Shown: one piece after another, positions 22,440-32,502 of the stretch | Layout of the letters: each line of letters begins with the position of its first letter | Numbering within the stretch: the stretch's first letter is position 1 | DNA from: Sphagnum compactum | Taxonomy: Eukaryota; Bryophyta; Sphagnopsida; Sphagnales | Length of the DNA: 64,000 bases | Assembly (NCBI GenBank): GCA_965153455.1 | Contig: OZ234493.1 | Span: forward strand, 36,012,213-36,076,212 | Reading direction: 5' to 3' | Program-made: the position numbers and the translations under genes | The notes under the pieces: generated by a model | Told to the model about the DNA's origin: nothing | Database searches by the model: none | What the model saw: the letters and a program-made list of their open reading frames with translations, nothing else

Positions 22440-23278
22440 ATGTCGAAGAAGCAGCTTGGGAGAATCATTCATTTTGCAAATCTGCCATTGAAGCTGCTGT
22501 TGCCGAAATCCAGAGAGAACATCACGGAAGTGGCATTCAAGACCGTCCCCAGTGCTTCAAAGGTAAACAAAACAAAACAAACAAACCTTCCTTGCTGCAC
22601 ATCCGCACATCTGCATGCCACAAGGAAGGACTACCCTTTGTATGCCTCAAGTTGAATTTGCATATACCGGAGCAGCAGCAGGAGGAGGCTGTAGATTCTT
22701 CTTTCCCAGCATCTGTCGCAGCTAGGGCATTTGTCAAGGAATTGTGTTTGCAGCTGTAGTTCTTCTTTCCTGCAGCTGTAGTTTTTGTCAGGGGATTTGC
22801 TGCTGGGATTTCTCTCTGCAGATGTGGTTTCTCCCTGCAGCTATGGTTTTTCGTCAAGGATTTTGCAGCTGTGGTTCTTCCCTGGAGCTGTGTTTTTTGT
22901 CAGGGAGTTTGCAGCTGTGGTTTTGATTTTTTGCCTGCAGCTGTAGTTCTTTTGTCATGGTGATCATTTGCAGATCTTCTTTCTTTCTGACTTTGCATCC
23001 TTGCATATGATTGTGTGCAGATAGAAATCAAGAGAGTGTTGGAGTCACTATACGGTCTACAAGTAGCAAAAGTAAACACACTGAACATGGAAGGAAAGAA
23101 GAAACGGGCGCGAGGATCAGTGGCATATTATCGAAGACCTGACTACAAGAAGGCATATGTTACTCTTAAGGAACCTGTAACATTACCCGCAAACCTCTTT
23201 CCCTTCAATATGGCAGAGGAAAAGAATGCACCAACCTCAGACGATAAACCCTCGGAGAGATCTGGAAGTTCAAAGTAG
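22440..23278 (+). CDS. Mitochondrial ribosomal protein uL23m, two exons
   Basis: Coding exons 22440-22562 and 23021-23278 join in phase 0 to give 126 residues. The N-terminus contains GRIIHFANLPLKLLLPKS and EVAFKTVPSASK. After the intron come IEIKRVLESLYGLQVAKV, NTLNMEGKKKR and DYKKAYVTLKEPV, the rRNA-binding ribosomal L23 fold. The resemblance is to the plant nuclear-encoded mitochondrial L23 (Arabidopsis At4g39880-like), not to plastid L23 or cytosolic L23a. It binds 23S/26S rRNA near the peptide exit of the mitochondrial large subunit. The protein is shorter than Arabidopsis uL23m, lacking a long acidic C-terminal extension; it ends in PSERSGSSK. The 458-base intron holds a minisatellite. 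Donor GTAAAC, acceptor TGTGCAG. Confidence 0.9.
22680..22965 (+). repeat. Degenerate minisatellite inside the uL23m intron
   Basis: Imperfect units built from TGCAGCTGTGGTT, CTTCCCTGGAG/CTTTCCTGCAG and TTTTGTCAGGGA blocks recur about seven to nine times. Each unit is roughly 30-35 bases. The array fills most of the intron and ends about 55 bases before the 3' splice site, creating several decoy TGCAG acceptors. Confidence 0.75.
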
Positions 23279-24258
23279 AGCCGCTGCTATTATTGCATTT
23301 TGCAAACTTTCTTCTTTTCAACTTCACCAAAGTTGCTGGTGCTTCGTGCAATTTGTTTCAGAGTTTTTTAATGAAATTCAACTACTTTACTATACATGTA
23401 ATGATATGTTCTGAATCAAAGATGATTGTAGCTTCTTGTGAAACAGTTTCTGCTACTCATCTCTTGAACCTCTGAAACTTTGTGTCTCATGGATATGTGC
23501 GTACATTGCATTGAGTCATGGAGTTGTTGCTAACTTTTTGTGACGATGATGAATGTTGGGACATTTGGGAAATCGAGAACAACGTTCATTCACCCACTCA
23601 AAATGAGTCTTCAGGATCAATCCATCAAACATAAATCATCTGTAGAAATGAGTATCAGGAGTCTCTGCACTGTTGGTTTTTTGGCCAGAATTTGGACACA
23701 ATCGGTTGTTACTCTTCTGAGATTTATTGTGGGATTTCTTTTTCTGTAATTTCATGCATGTGTTTTTCCAGATGTTATTGCAATTCAGGTACTCATCAGT
23801 GGTGTTCTCAAGAGGAAATGGGTGCAGGATGTGTCAACAACCAGCACCACTTCAAGTAAGCGTCTCAAATTCCTTACGCTTCAGATGCTTGCTTTTTTGG
23901 TACATGAGTCAAGTTAAGCTAAATCAAAATTGAATGTTGCAATGTCACAAACTTGTTGCAGCTCTGATTGGACGAGGATACTATTGATGGCTTTTTTTTC
24001 TTCCCCCCTAACAGCTAGCTTTCTGCTTGGGTGCTGACCACATCATGATTGTGTTGTGGGCAGATCCTTTATATGTTTATCTACACCCACAAATGGGAGC
24101 TGATGAAGTCAGTGGGGGCGACTGATGGCAGCAACTTGTCACTACTGCTCTTCATGATGGAGGCAATGATGGGTCTTGACAACTCTGCGATGAAACTAAA
24201 TTAGGTTATCACTTTGCACTCATTCATTCTTGTGATGGTTCACTTTTTCGATTTACAC
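23279..24258. other. 3' flank of uL23m
   Basis: This stretch contains the uL23m 3' UTR and then sequence with no recognised gene. Open frames at 23540-23749 and 23727-23933 have no family resemblance. Confidence 0.5.
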
Positions 24259-24470
24259 AGCCAGTTTTGGTGGTTTTCACTGGAACATGGACACAGCCAG
24301 GTTTTTGTGGTTTTTGCTGGAATGGGTACAGCCAGTTTTTGTGGGTTTTTACTGGAACAGGGACAGCCAATTTTTGTGGTTTTTACTGGAACGGGTGCAC
24401 AGCCAGTTTTTTGTGGGATATTGCTGGAATGGGTGTACCACCAGGTTTTGTGGGTTTTTGCTGGAACAAA
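24259..24470 (+). repeat. Minisatellite with units of 36-39 bp, about six copies
   Basis: Units follow the pattern CAGCCAGTTTTTGTGG, then TTTTTGCTGGAA, then ATGGGTACA with small changes. All three plus-strand frames stay open across the array (about 70-110 codons), as expected of a repeat without stop codons, so these frames should not be taken as genes. Confidence 0.85.
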
Positions 24471-26090
24471 ATTCTTCACAATCAGAGATTCCATCCTCAG
24501 CTTCTTAGGGTCAATTTCTCCTCTAAATCATGATGCAACTGGCACATAAAACATTGATTCCACCCTTTGCTGCTTCTTTAAAATGCATGTAGCTGGCACA
24601 AAAAACATCGTTAGGTCTAGCAAATAGATGTGACAGAATCTCTCCCGAGTGCCAATTTTGTCAGATAATGGCCATTGATCAGACCTGGCTCATGGCCACC
24701 TTGCACTTGGCACAGTCCTTCTCCCAATGACCAATAGGTAAATACAGATGACCATTGAGAGAAAGAGTGAATGTGACAAATCTTGTGTAAACAAATTGCT
24801 AGAACAATGGCAAGTTGAAATGGAATTCTAGTGGAATTCTTCTACTTTCACAATCCTAACCCTAGACAAACACTTCTTTATGGAACATTTCACCCTAGAA
24901 GTCTCAAGATGTTTTAATCACCCATGTGGATTATTGATTTTGTAATTGTAATGCCCAACTAGAATCCCATTTTGCCATGCTTAGAATCTACATAGTGTCC
25001 ATTATGTAATCAATAGTGAACATTTGCGATTCACAATTCTTGAATCTTGTATCCTTTGTGTTGTGGGTTTTTGCCATTCATCATTTGCATTTCCATTCAC
25101 CTTCATGAACTTGCAATCACTAAATGTAATTCATCATATTTGAGCAATTAATAGTTAACAACAAATTGGAATTGTTGTGCTTTGAAAGATGTTAGGGGTT
25201 GCACACTATGGATTGGAGGTTCACAAGTTGAGTTCGGTTACAAGACTCAAGAAGTACTTAAACCCTTAAAACCCATTGCGTTTTTCATTTCAATTATGTT
25301 GTATGTTTGTTATTGTTTTTTGCTCTTTGTTCTCATGTTTCATCACTTGTTGTAGCTTTTAAGTTCTTTGTGAATGTGTGTGCATTGTATGCTATTCATG
25401 GTTTGTAAACCTTGTTGTTTTTAAATTATGTGTGTGATTTGTTTCACATCACATAATTAGATATTGACATCAATGTGATAAAGTGGCAAGGTGTGCACTA
25501 TGGGGCTCGATATTTGATTCTTGTGATCTACACCACAAAATCTTGATTCTTGGGTTGTGGTTTGCAATTCTTGTGATTTGTGCAATGGAATCTTGAGTGC
25601 ATTTTTAGCACAAATTTTCTGAGTTCTAATTATGTGGCAAGGCATGCATTGTGCACTATGGGGTGTGAACTATAATTCTTGTGATTTGCATAACAAAATC
25701 CTAACACCTAGGTCATGGCATGCAATTCTTGTGATTTGCATAGTAGAATCCCAAGTTGTTGCATTCTCAACACAAGTCTTTTAAGTTCTAAGGTGGGTAT
25801 TATGGTCACAAGCCATTTGATGTTATTAGGTTTTCAAATTAAATTTCTATCACAAATGTGCATTATGCAGTGTGTCATTATGTTTGTGGTCTTTTCCATG
25901 GATTTTCTCATGTTACTAAACAATTAGAAGTTTAAATATTTCCTTGATATTCGAGTCGTAGTTGAGAATCTTGCCCTTCCAACCCAATTTGTTATGATGT
26001 ACATGAATCAAATAACATGGGTGAACAAGGAAAGCTTTTTCATGCCTTTAAATTGCATTCTTTTTCACCTCAAATCTTTAACATAGATTA
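24471..26090. other. Intergenic, AT-rich, with a degenerate tandem duplication
   Basis: No gene was recognised. A tandem pair lies at about 25483-25790. The rest, including several AATTCTTGTGATT-like motifs, resembles the flank of an old transposon; the hAT-like relic starts just downstream. Confidence 0.5.
25483..25790 (+). repeat. Two tandem copies of about 151 bp with an internal 50-bp sub-repeat
   Basis: Both copies begin GTGGCAAGG (25483 and 25634) and contain GTGCACTATGGGG, then two occurrences of ATTCTTGTGATTTGCA spaced about 50 bases apart, each followed by ACAAAATC or a similar AGAATC block. The repeat is about 0.5 kb upstream of the hAT-like coding remnant and may be subterminal to that element. 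Confidence 0.65.
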
Positions 26091-26099
26091 GGATGTCAT

Positions 26100-28610
26100 G
26101 CTTGAAAATCTTGATGTCACTAATATTGAGGATGGATTTGCCCCTCTTCCTAAAAAACCCAAAAAGGTTGTAACTAATGTTAACCACAAGTTTTAGGAGA
26201 TTGGGTTGTAAAAATGCCATGGGCAAAGCCTATTTTTAATGGGGTTGGATTAGTTTATACTATTATATGTCATGTTCTCACCATAATTGAAAAGAGGGAA
26301 AAGGTTTTGATTGCTAAATGGGATTCTAAGAAACATGTAGGTAAAATGAAAGGCTTGGATGGTTAGTGGATCATGGATCCAAAATGTATTCATGTAAAAA
26401 ATGAGATTTCTTGTGTTCAGCTTTTTACCAACACTATCCTCCAATAGTTGAGTAGTGGTCAAGCAATGGAAGACAAAAGAAAACTTGTTCAATTTGCATA
26501 TGTTTTTAGCTTGTTAAGTAAAATTAAATTAATAACTAGTTATGGAGATTTCCAACCTTTAGTTGAGTTTTAAAAATTCTAATCTAACCTCAAAAAACAT
26601 TCGTTTGATGGGGTTGGTTGGGAGATTGTTGAACACATATAGAATGAAATTCTAAAGACAAGTTTGTTATCCATAATTCCAATTTTATTTTTCTTACTTG
26701 TGATGAGATGACAACCATGGATAACATAATTTGGGTGAATGTGCATGATTACATTGTACAAGATTGGTGATGGATATCATTGTTGTTGAACGTGTAACAA
26801 ATGCTTTTTGGATTTGGGGTTGATAGTTTGAATTTGTTGATTATAAATTTTTTGATGACAAAAGGGGACCTAAAACAAAAGGAGCTTGCTTCAAGGTTGG
26901 TGTGTTTTGGTGTTAATGGGGTCGGCACTTTCCAAGGCCTTAGATCAAAAGTGACAATTTAAATCTAATGTCAATAAGTTCCATTCATCATTGATGTGTG
27001 TTATATGGTTCATTGGACAAATCTTGTGGTACAAACTATCTCAAACTTACCTTTGGTTTCTTGCATTAAAAATATTTTGCAATGCTTGTATGGCTACTTC
27101 AACCATAGTCCCAAAAAAGACATGTGGAGTTTACCAAATTGGCAAAGATCATGGAAACTAAAGGCAATAAAATTTTGCACAACATCAAAACTCGATGGAT
27201 ATTTATAATTAGTTTTGTCAAATTTGTGCTATCTAAATATTACATTCTCCTTGTGAAAATGACATTGGATGCACCCATAATACCTTTTGCCAATTCTAAG
27301 TGTTTTTTGTTCATTCATATGAAAACATTGTTGGGGTTGAATACGATCATGCCACCATTAAAAAAGTACATTCTTTGATTAAGTTTACACAAATGAAGGT
27401 GTTTTTGTTTGTGATTTCATAACAATAATCAAAATTTGTGAAGGGGATGTACACCACATGTATTGTGACAACCAAATTTCTTTTGAAGGTGATGCATTCA
27501 CTGATTTCACTAGCTTGATCAACTTTATTCATGAGAGCATCAGTTTTCACGAAATTACAAATTTGAACACAAAATTGATCATTTAGTTTTTGAGTTTGTT
27601 GGGTAACATATTTTGACCACATTTTCAAATCATATTAAAGCGTCTATTTTTGTTACAAAGGACATATATGGAGAGGTGGTTGCATCTATGAAGTGACAAT
27701 GTCAAGAAGCTTCCGTTCAACTTATTGTAAATTTACAAGGCTAGTTTCTTGTTCAAGATCTAATGGATGCTTTAGGAGTTGTATACCCATAATATTGGCT
27801 GCAACCAAAACTTGAAAAAAAATTCAATGTTCATTTGATAATCATCAAGGTAACTTTTTTCAACCTAAGGAGGTAGGACTTGATGAGGTATGGTTCCAAC
27901 CTTGTTTTGAGTTGTTGTTATTGATCTTCAAAGATTTCCATTTGTGCTTAACATTAAAAACAATATTAAGTTGGCAATGAAAAACATTTTGATGTGGACC
28001 CGTTAACCAAGTTGTGAAAAACTTTTACTTCTTCTTAGATTTTTGAAAACAAAATCTTGGAGTACATCAAGTTGGTTGAACTTGTTACTGTGTAAGTAAT
28101 TGGTTTTATTAAAGATAAGTGTTGCTTTTCTACGCTAACCTTTATGCAAACTAAATTACAATCTCAATTAACTATGCATTTAAAGTTTGTCATTCACATG
28201 TTCAACCAAAAGTTCTTCACTTTGCAAAACTTTCTTTTTGGATTAGCAATTCGAAATGGAAGGACATTAGAACTTAGTATGGTGTCACTTGAAGCAAAAG
28301 TCTAATGACTAAAAGTTAGCTCACAACAAGGTTGTCAACTTCCAAGCTATTTTTTTCTTATATCATTCCTATCTCTTCCTTGAAATCCAGATGCATGGTT
28401 GTTGTTAAGATGCTTTCAATGACTTGTTCATGCAGGCAACAACAACCACCTATTTTAATTTTGATTGGTAAAGTGAAGATGTGGCTTCTTATTTCCATGA
28501 TTTATGATTTTTTGGAATCTGCATCCAACCCTTTTGTTTGAGCTTGTATGATTTGTGTTTGCGTTCAATATTACCGACTAATGATTTCTTTTGTGTAGGT
28601 TAGCTCTACA
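26100..28610 (+). mobile_element. Decayed hAT-like transposase (DUF4371 / ZNF862-like type)
   Basis: Across many stops and shifts on the plus strand the reading gives, in order: KMPWAKPIFNGVGLVYTII; WIMDPKCIHVKNEISC; RKLVQFAYVFSLLSK; FIFLTCDEMTTMDN and WVNVHDYIVQDW (hAT first catalytic-Asp region); ASRLVCFGVNGVGTFQGL; HWTNLVVQTISNLPLV and LYGYFNHSPKK (the CxxH/AH-like region); KLAKIMETKGNKIL; VVYPQYWLQ; and HFDVDPLTKL. This is the order of a hAT-superfamily transposase core. Nothing resembles an intact frame, so this is a fossil. Terminal inverted repeats were not found. Confidence 0.75.
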
Positions 28611-30100
28611 TTGCAATGGGCAATGCCTTTTTTAGTTGACATGTTGCAAAAAAATGGATTTAAAATAACCCAAGTAAAAATGATGCTTTACAGTTGCAAT
28701 TCCAATTCAATATAATTTCCTTTAGCAAATTAGATCATTTTATTTCTTTTTTTCTTTCTAAAAAAAAGTACACATTTTCTCACCATGGAATTGGCTAGAT
28801 AGACACTCAATGTGTCCATGTGATAATTAGAGCTCTAGCAAGGATTGACATGTACCAAACTTAGCTAAAACTAAAAACTAAAATAAATAAAAATAAATAA
28901 ATTTATAAAAAAAACAAAACACGAGTCCCTTCAATTCAATTGATGAAAGCATCTTGAGTGTGAAGAAGGTGCTTTCAAATAGAAAGAAAAAAACCTTGAA
29001 CTACTTTCCATAAGTGTTAGGTTCAAGGTTCACATTCAAAGGGGGAAGAAAACCCTAAAACATGAAAATGGGTGTTTTGTTCCTTCTTGGTAGATGTTCA
29101 GCTTAAACTTCACAATTGGAAGGAAGAAAAAAAAGCAAAGGAGAAAACCCCATTAAAGAGTTGTTTAGTTCACTCTTTGTAGGCATTATTAGCTTTTAAT
29201 TAATTAATTAATTTTTAAAGGTTCATGTGTGAAAACAAGCAGCCACAGTTTTTGTATTGAATAATAGCAGGTTAGTTGGGTCTCTGCTGAATAATTTATT
29301 TAATTTGAGAATTTTATTTTGACAAATAAAAATACTCTCAGATATTTCAAAAGATAACTTAATATTTCTGTCTCAAATTCTCTCCTTTGAAAAAAAAATT
29401 TCCAGAAAAAAAAAAGGAAAAATATCATCACAAGTAGTACAATATGAAGGGAGCTTGAGATTTTCTACTTAAATTTTTTGAGTATTGCCAAATTTGGCTA
29501 AATGCACTTATGGATGATCGCCACTTGAGCAACATCACAAAATTGAAAAAATATATATATTACTGCTTCAAACCAGCAGCAGTTAAAATACAAAATATTC
29601 CAAAAAGTTCCCAAAATAAAAATTAAATAATGAATCAATTTTTGACGGGTTCAATTGGGGGGTTATGTTTTTCAAGGTTTGCAATATCAAGAATTTGGAA
29701 ATAATTTCCAAAAAAAAAAAAATTTCAAAATCAGTCAAATTTACCATTGAAAAGAAAAAAAAAGAAAAAATTCCAGAAAAAAAATCCAAAAAAAAATCCC
29801 AATGTTTTGGTTTTTAAAAGACAAAAAAATTGTCAAGGAAACCACTGGGTGTCAGTCAATTGCCAGAATTGAAAAAATAAAATATAATAATAATAATAAT
29901 AATAATTCAAAAAAGTAAAAAAGTCTCCAAATTTTTTCTATATTTTGATTTTGTGAGAAAATATATACTTAGAAAGGATGACTAAAGATTTGTACATAAT
30001 ATTATTTGGGTTTGTTTATAGCCAGAATTTGGCTATTCCTTAGTATGTGTGCTTTGGCTATTCCTTAGTATGTATGCTCAGAGTCAAATAACCGCACAAC
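28611..30100. other. AT-rich upstream flank of NAR2 with dispersed-repeat copies
   Basis: No gene was recognised. Contents include a (TAA)n microsatellite at about 29888-29906, A-runs, copy C of the dispersed repeat near 29.5 kb and a related core (TATAGCCAGAATTTGGCTA) at about 30018-30036. The block GGCTATTCCTTAGTATGTxTGCT is duplicated in tandem at about 30030-30077. Confidence 0.55.
29485..29560 (+). repeat. Dispersed GCCAAATTTGGC-family repeat, copy C
   Basis: The order of blocks is GCCAAATTTGGCTAAAT, then TATGGATGATCGCCACTTGA, then GCAACATCACAAAATTG, then an A-rich tail with (TA)n. It matches copies at 4.65, 39.68 and 62.7 kb. Confidence 0.65.
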
Positions 30101-30115
30101 GCTGGTTTTTGTGGG

Positions 30116-30210
30116 CAGACAATTGGAGGGCGTTCTGGGGAGCGGGCAGACAATTTGAGGGCGTTCCGAGGAGGGTGTGGACGATTAGAGAGCGTTCCGC
30201 CGCAGAATTT
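30116..30210 (+). repeat. Three GC-rich tandem units of about 31-33 bp upstream of NAR2
   Basis: Units share GGCAGACAATTxGAGGGCGT followed by TCxGxGGAG. The third is more diverged (GGACGATTAGAGAGCGTTCC). The array lies about 350-440 bases upstream of the likely TATA box of the NAR2 gene, at the left edge of a GC-rich promoter island. Confidence 0.65.
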
Positions 30211-30552
30211 GGAGGGGAGGGGGGCCGTTCTGCAGGGTCGTTCCGTCGTAGCAGCGAGGGCGCGGGGGTCGACCATACGAGTCACCGCGCGATGTCCGCG
30301 GCGACAACGGAGTGCGACGTCCCAAGCTTTTTGCTCCAGATTTTGTTTCCCCTCTAGCGTCTTTTTCGCTTTTTGGATTGGTTCTTGAGGTTGTGGCCGA
30401 GATGCCCTTTCCAACGATCCCTCACTTCTCTCCCTTCGTCCCTGCTCGCCTCGTCCCCTTCTTCTTCTTCTTCTTCTTTTGCCTTCCACCTCGAAGGCAA
30501 GCATAGAATCTGATCTCCACTAGCCCCTCCTCCCTCTCTTAGGCATTCATAC

Positions 30553-30559
30553 TATATAA
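30553..30559 (+). promoter_or_regulatory. Probable TATA box of the NAR2 gene
   Basis: TATATAA within ACTATATAAG sits just after a C/T-rich block and about 590 bases before the start codon. Transcription would begin near 30585-30595. A donor-like GTGAGT near 30730 and acceptor-like AG just before the start codon suggest that part of the leader may be an intron. Confidence 0.5.
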
Positions 30560-31148
30560 GTGTCAATTTCACTCGGTGGGATTGCATTTTGTTTTCCTCT
30601 CTCTTCCAATTCTGCCTGATCGGGACCCTGACAGTCTCCAGCTTCTGCAGCTTGTGGGATCTACATCTCTCTCCTCGCAGGCAGCTCGTGGTTGCTGTTT
30701 TGGGTTTTGGGATTTTTGTCTTTCTTGGGTGAGTGTCAAGCTTCCTTCTTTTGTTTTTGTGTTTTGGAGTTGCATTTCCGAGTTCTGTCAGCTGCAAAAT
30801 ACAAAAATGCCTAATGGGTTCTTTGCCGCCATTCCAGAGGAAATATTTTTGTGGCCATTCAATTTACTGAATTCTGCAGGGGGGGGGAAAAAAAAACGTA
30901 GCAGAATTTACATTGAGAATGAGCAGCAAGAATCAACTACCACTACTTTTTCTTTTTGTGGGTGGATTCTGGATTGTGTTTTGTGCCATGGGTCATAGAG
31001 AAATGCTGGCCAGGATTTCTGATTTAGGACCACACCAGCAAGAAACAGCAAGTCTGGTTTACCTGTGTGCTTGAATTTAGAAGCATCTCTCTGATTTTTT
31101 TGTCCTGTTTTTGTTACTGTTGTTGATGGACAGAAGCAGGAATTAGAG

Positions 31149-32502
31149 ATGGTGAGCCAAAGACCTAACCTGTTCTTTGCAATAGCTGCCGCGATGCTAC
31201 TGGGTGTGGTGAGCAATGTGGAGGCTGGAGTCCTCTTCTCCTCACTCAATCATACCTTGTTGGTCACAGCTCAACTTGCGGATGCTTCAAATACAACTCT
31301 TAAAGGTTAGAGGTTTTTTTTCCCCCCCAGCCTTTGTCTCATTGTTGGTAGTGGTCGTCTCTAGGCTCTTGGAGTGTGTTTCTTTTCTATCTCTAACACA
31401 CACCGCTGGCAATTACCTACTGTAGAGAGGGTGTGTGTGTTTCTCGGATGCAATCTTTTGTGAATCTGATCTGATTTCTCCAAGAATCAGAAAGTAATAA
31501 AAATTGAAAGAAAAACTGTTTTCCAGAGAGATTGACATGAAGCACAACATATACATATGTCATGTATCACTATTCTAGTATACCCTAGAATCTCCAAGCA
31601 TCTTTGATCTTCTTTGCTAGTTCCCTGTAAGGGTGACAAGAAAAGGGTAGTTCTTGGTTCAAACATGGCCATGAAAACTTCAAGCAATCCACTGGGGTTG
31701 CATCTTTTTAGCAAGGAGTGTAGATGGATCTGGCAGAAAGTCTCCAGGTTTTTTATGGAGGTTGGTTTGGTGGTTTGTTCCACTGGGTTTTGCCTTTTTA
31801 GCAAGGAGTGTACAGGGATCTGGCAGAAAATCTTGAGGTTGAGAAAGTGTCAATGTTTTCAATGGAGGTTGGTTTGGTGGTTTGTTCCACTGGGGTGGTG
31901 CCGTTCCACCAAGGGTTGTACAGGGATCTGGCAGAAAGTTTCAGGATTGAGAAGCATGTCAAGGTTTTTGATGGAGGTTGGCTGGTTGGTTGGTTGGTTT
32001 GTTTGTTTGTTTTGCAGTTGCACGTGCAGGTGTGGATACCATCCTTGTGAAGTGGAGTTTGAATGCATCAGCTCCACCAGGGATAGATGACAACTACAAC
32101 AAAGTGAATACCAAGCTGTGCTTTGCACCTGTGAGTCAACTGAACAGGAAGTGGAGGAAAAATTCCAATGATCTCTCAATTGACAAGACTTGCAGTTTCG
32201 ATATTGCAACACAAAATTTTTCAACAGCTGGAAACTCGGTTCTGTATCTTGTATCCAAGACCGTTCCCTATGCCGAATACTTTGTGCGTGCATATGTTCT
32301 GAATGTTGAGGGGAATCAGGTAGCATATGGCCAATCAACCAATGCAAACAAGACGACTAACATCTTTACTGTGGATCCGATTACTGGACGGCATGCCACT
32401 ATTGATATTGCTGTTGCTGTTATGTCATTTTTCTCTGTTGCCTCTCTTTTGACATACTATGTGGGGGAACAGATCTACTTGAAAAGGAAGAAGAGTGTGT
32501 AG
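31149..32502 (+). CDS. NRT3: NAR2/NRT3-type partner of high-affinity nitrate transporters, two exons
   Basis: NAR2 (NRT3) is a small single-pass membrane protein that binds NRT2 transporters and is needed for high-affinity nitrate uptake at the plasma membrane. Exons 31149-31305 and 32018-32502 join in phase 1 to give 213 residues. Residues 1-27 form a signal peptide (LFFAIAAAMLLGVVSNVEA). The lumenal/apoplastic part carries LFSSLNHTLLVTAQ, VDTILVKWSLNASAPPG, VNTKLCFAPVSQLNRKWRK, DKTCSFDI and YFVRAYVLN, all family landmarks. A C-terminal membrane helix (about residues 178-200) is followed by the basic tail YLKRKKSV. The start is fixed by the signal peptide. The intron (about 712 bases) has a minisatellite beside its acceptor. 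A second in-frame acceptor (GTGCAG before GTGTGG) would remove four residues (VARA) and cannot be excluded. Confidence 0.93.
31690..32010 (+). repeat. Minisatellite in the NAR2 intron, about 3.5 copies of a 90-109 bp unit
   Basis: Each unit contains AGCAAGGAGTGTA, GGATCTGGCAGAAAGT and ATGGAGGTTGGTTTGGTGG, ending in TTTGTTCCACTGGG. Unit starts are near 31710, 31800 and 31909, and a partial unit runs into the (GGTT)n/(GTTT)n tract that serves as the pyrimidine-like tract of the 3' splice site at 32017. Confidence 0.85.

Noticed and set aside
24214-24549. Open frames of 70-110 codons across the 24.3 kb minisatellite
   Set aside because: All three plus-strand frames are open because the repeat lacks stop codons; this is a property of the array, not a gene.
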